NCBI GenBank assembly: GCA_031273305.1
Contig: JAISSC010000094.1
Span: 1 to 6,741 of the forward strand
From: Flavobacteriaceae bacterium
Lineage (GTDB): Bacteria; Bacteroidota; Bacteroidia; Flavobacteriales; Weeksellaceae
DNA: 6,741 nucleotides
Direction: 5' to 3'
Both the position numbers and the translations under genes were made by a program. The notes under the pieces are model-generated. The model saw only the letters and a list, made by a program, of their open reading frames with translations, was not told the DNA's origin and ran no database searches. Below, piece by piece: positions 6,403 to 6,741 of this stretch. Numbering within the stretch: the stretch's first letter is position 1; each line of letters opens with the position of its first letter.

Positions 6403-6620
6403 CGCAGTATAAAGCCGAACTATCATTATTTTACAATAGTTATATTTTATTGTGCTATAAAAAATCAATATAATAATTTCTTGACGTATTTTTCCTGCTT
6501 TTATATCATTTTGAAATCGTCTGATAAATCCTGTTTTAATTCAATAAGGTTAATAAATTGTAAAAATTAACGTGAGTTCGGGATAAGCCATTATAATTTT
6601 TTTGGTTGGAATATGATGAA

Positions 6621-6700
6621 AGATGTTGCATTCCTACGGAACGCCGTTATGGGTGGGTGGATTGTTCATTCTACCGAGCTAACATCCCGAATGGGATGTT
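6621..6700. repeat. Palindrome-containing intergenic element at the right end
   Basis: It contains gcattcc-tac-ggaacgc (6628-6644; stem with one mismatch) and a perfect palindrome aacatccc-gaat-gggatgtt (6681-6700; 8-bp arms). The segment ttctaccgagct joins the two. From memory this resembles interspersed elements of Bacteroidales genomes built around tccctacggga-type palindromes and ctaccgag; a genome search would settle this. Its base composition is clearly less AT-rich than the 500 bases next to it. Confidence 0.55.
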
Positions 6701-6741
6701 CAACCACGAACGAATAAATAAACGTCCTTAATCTACGCCTG

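Larger units (their letters stand above)
6063..6741. other. Gene-free AT-rich region upstream of the surface-protein operon
   Basis: These 679 bases contain the conserved leader (6063-6085), a 14-base-period direct repeat ttagctgtta (6249-6258, 6263-6272), an (AAT)5 run (6299-6313), one -7-like box (6395-6402) and the palindromic element at 6621-6700. I see no supported gene, tRNA or structured RNA. The upstream gene, if any, lies outside the window. Confidence 0.6.

Noticed and set aside
6613..6717. Short plus-strand open frame, 34 codons starting Met-Met-Lys-Asp
   Set aside because: It coincides with the palindromic element and has no leader or family support; most likely incidental.

Overview
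The window looks like a chromosomal stretch from a member of the Bacteroidota, most likely the order Bacteroidales. The reasons are the gene families (FISUMP-domain surface proteins, an M20 dipeptidase), A/T-rich leaders without Shine-Dalgarno sequences, and several upstream matches to the Bacteroidota -7 promoter box TAnnTTTG. Genus cannot be decided from the sequence alone. All four genes lie on the minus strand, so transcription runs from high to low coordinates.

Layout in the direction of transcription. (1) 6741-6063 has no supported gene. Its outer end (about 6621-6700) carries a palindrome-containing element that looks like an interspersed repeat; the rest is very AT-rich and has one perfect -7 box. 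(2) 6062-5715 is a 115-residue exported protein made of only a signal peptide and an N-terminal module. (3) 45 bases further on, 5669-4281 encodes a 462-residue exported protein with the same N-terminal module joined to a FISUMP-type C-terminal domain. It ends in a strong intrinsic terminator at 4227-4199. (4) 4096-2708 encodes a complete M20-family metallodipeptidase with its own promoter box. (5) 2707-2219 is noncoding and holds three copies of a 24-base repeat and a good promoter. (6) 2218-269 encodes a 649-residue exported protein with the N-terminal module, a natural Gly/Ser linker, an unassigned probable beta-rich middle region and a FISUMP-type C-terminus, followed by an intrinsic terminator at 229-205. 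(7) 204-1 is noncoding and repeat-rich.

The three surface proteins form a local paralogous family. They share their upstream leader, signal peptide and N-terminal module, in places to the exact base, but differ completely after that module. The dipeptidase is an ordinary housekeeping-type peptidase sitting between them, and nothing links it functionally to the others.

I do not see a clear defence, mobile or biosynthetic system. The most interesting material is the modular N-terminus family with one stand-alone copy, and two intergenic repeat families whose members appear to have become transcription terminators for neighbouring genes.
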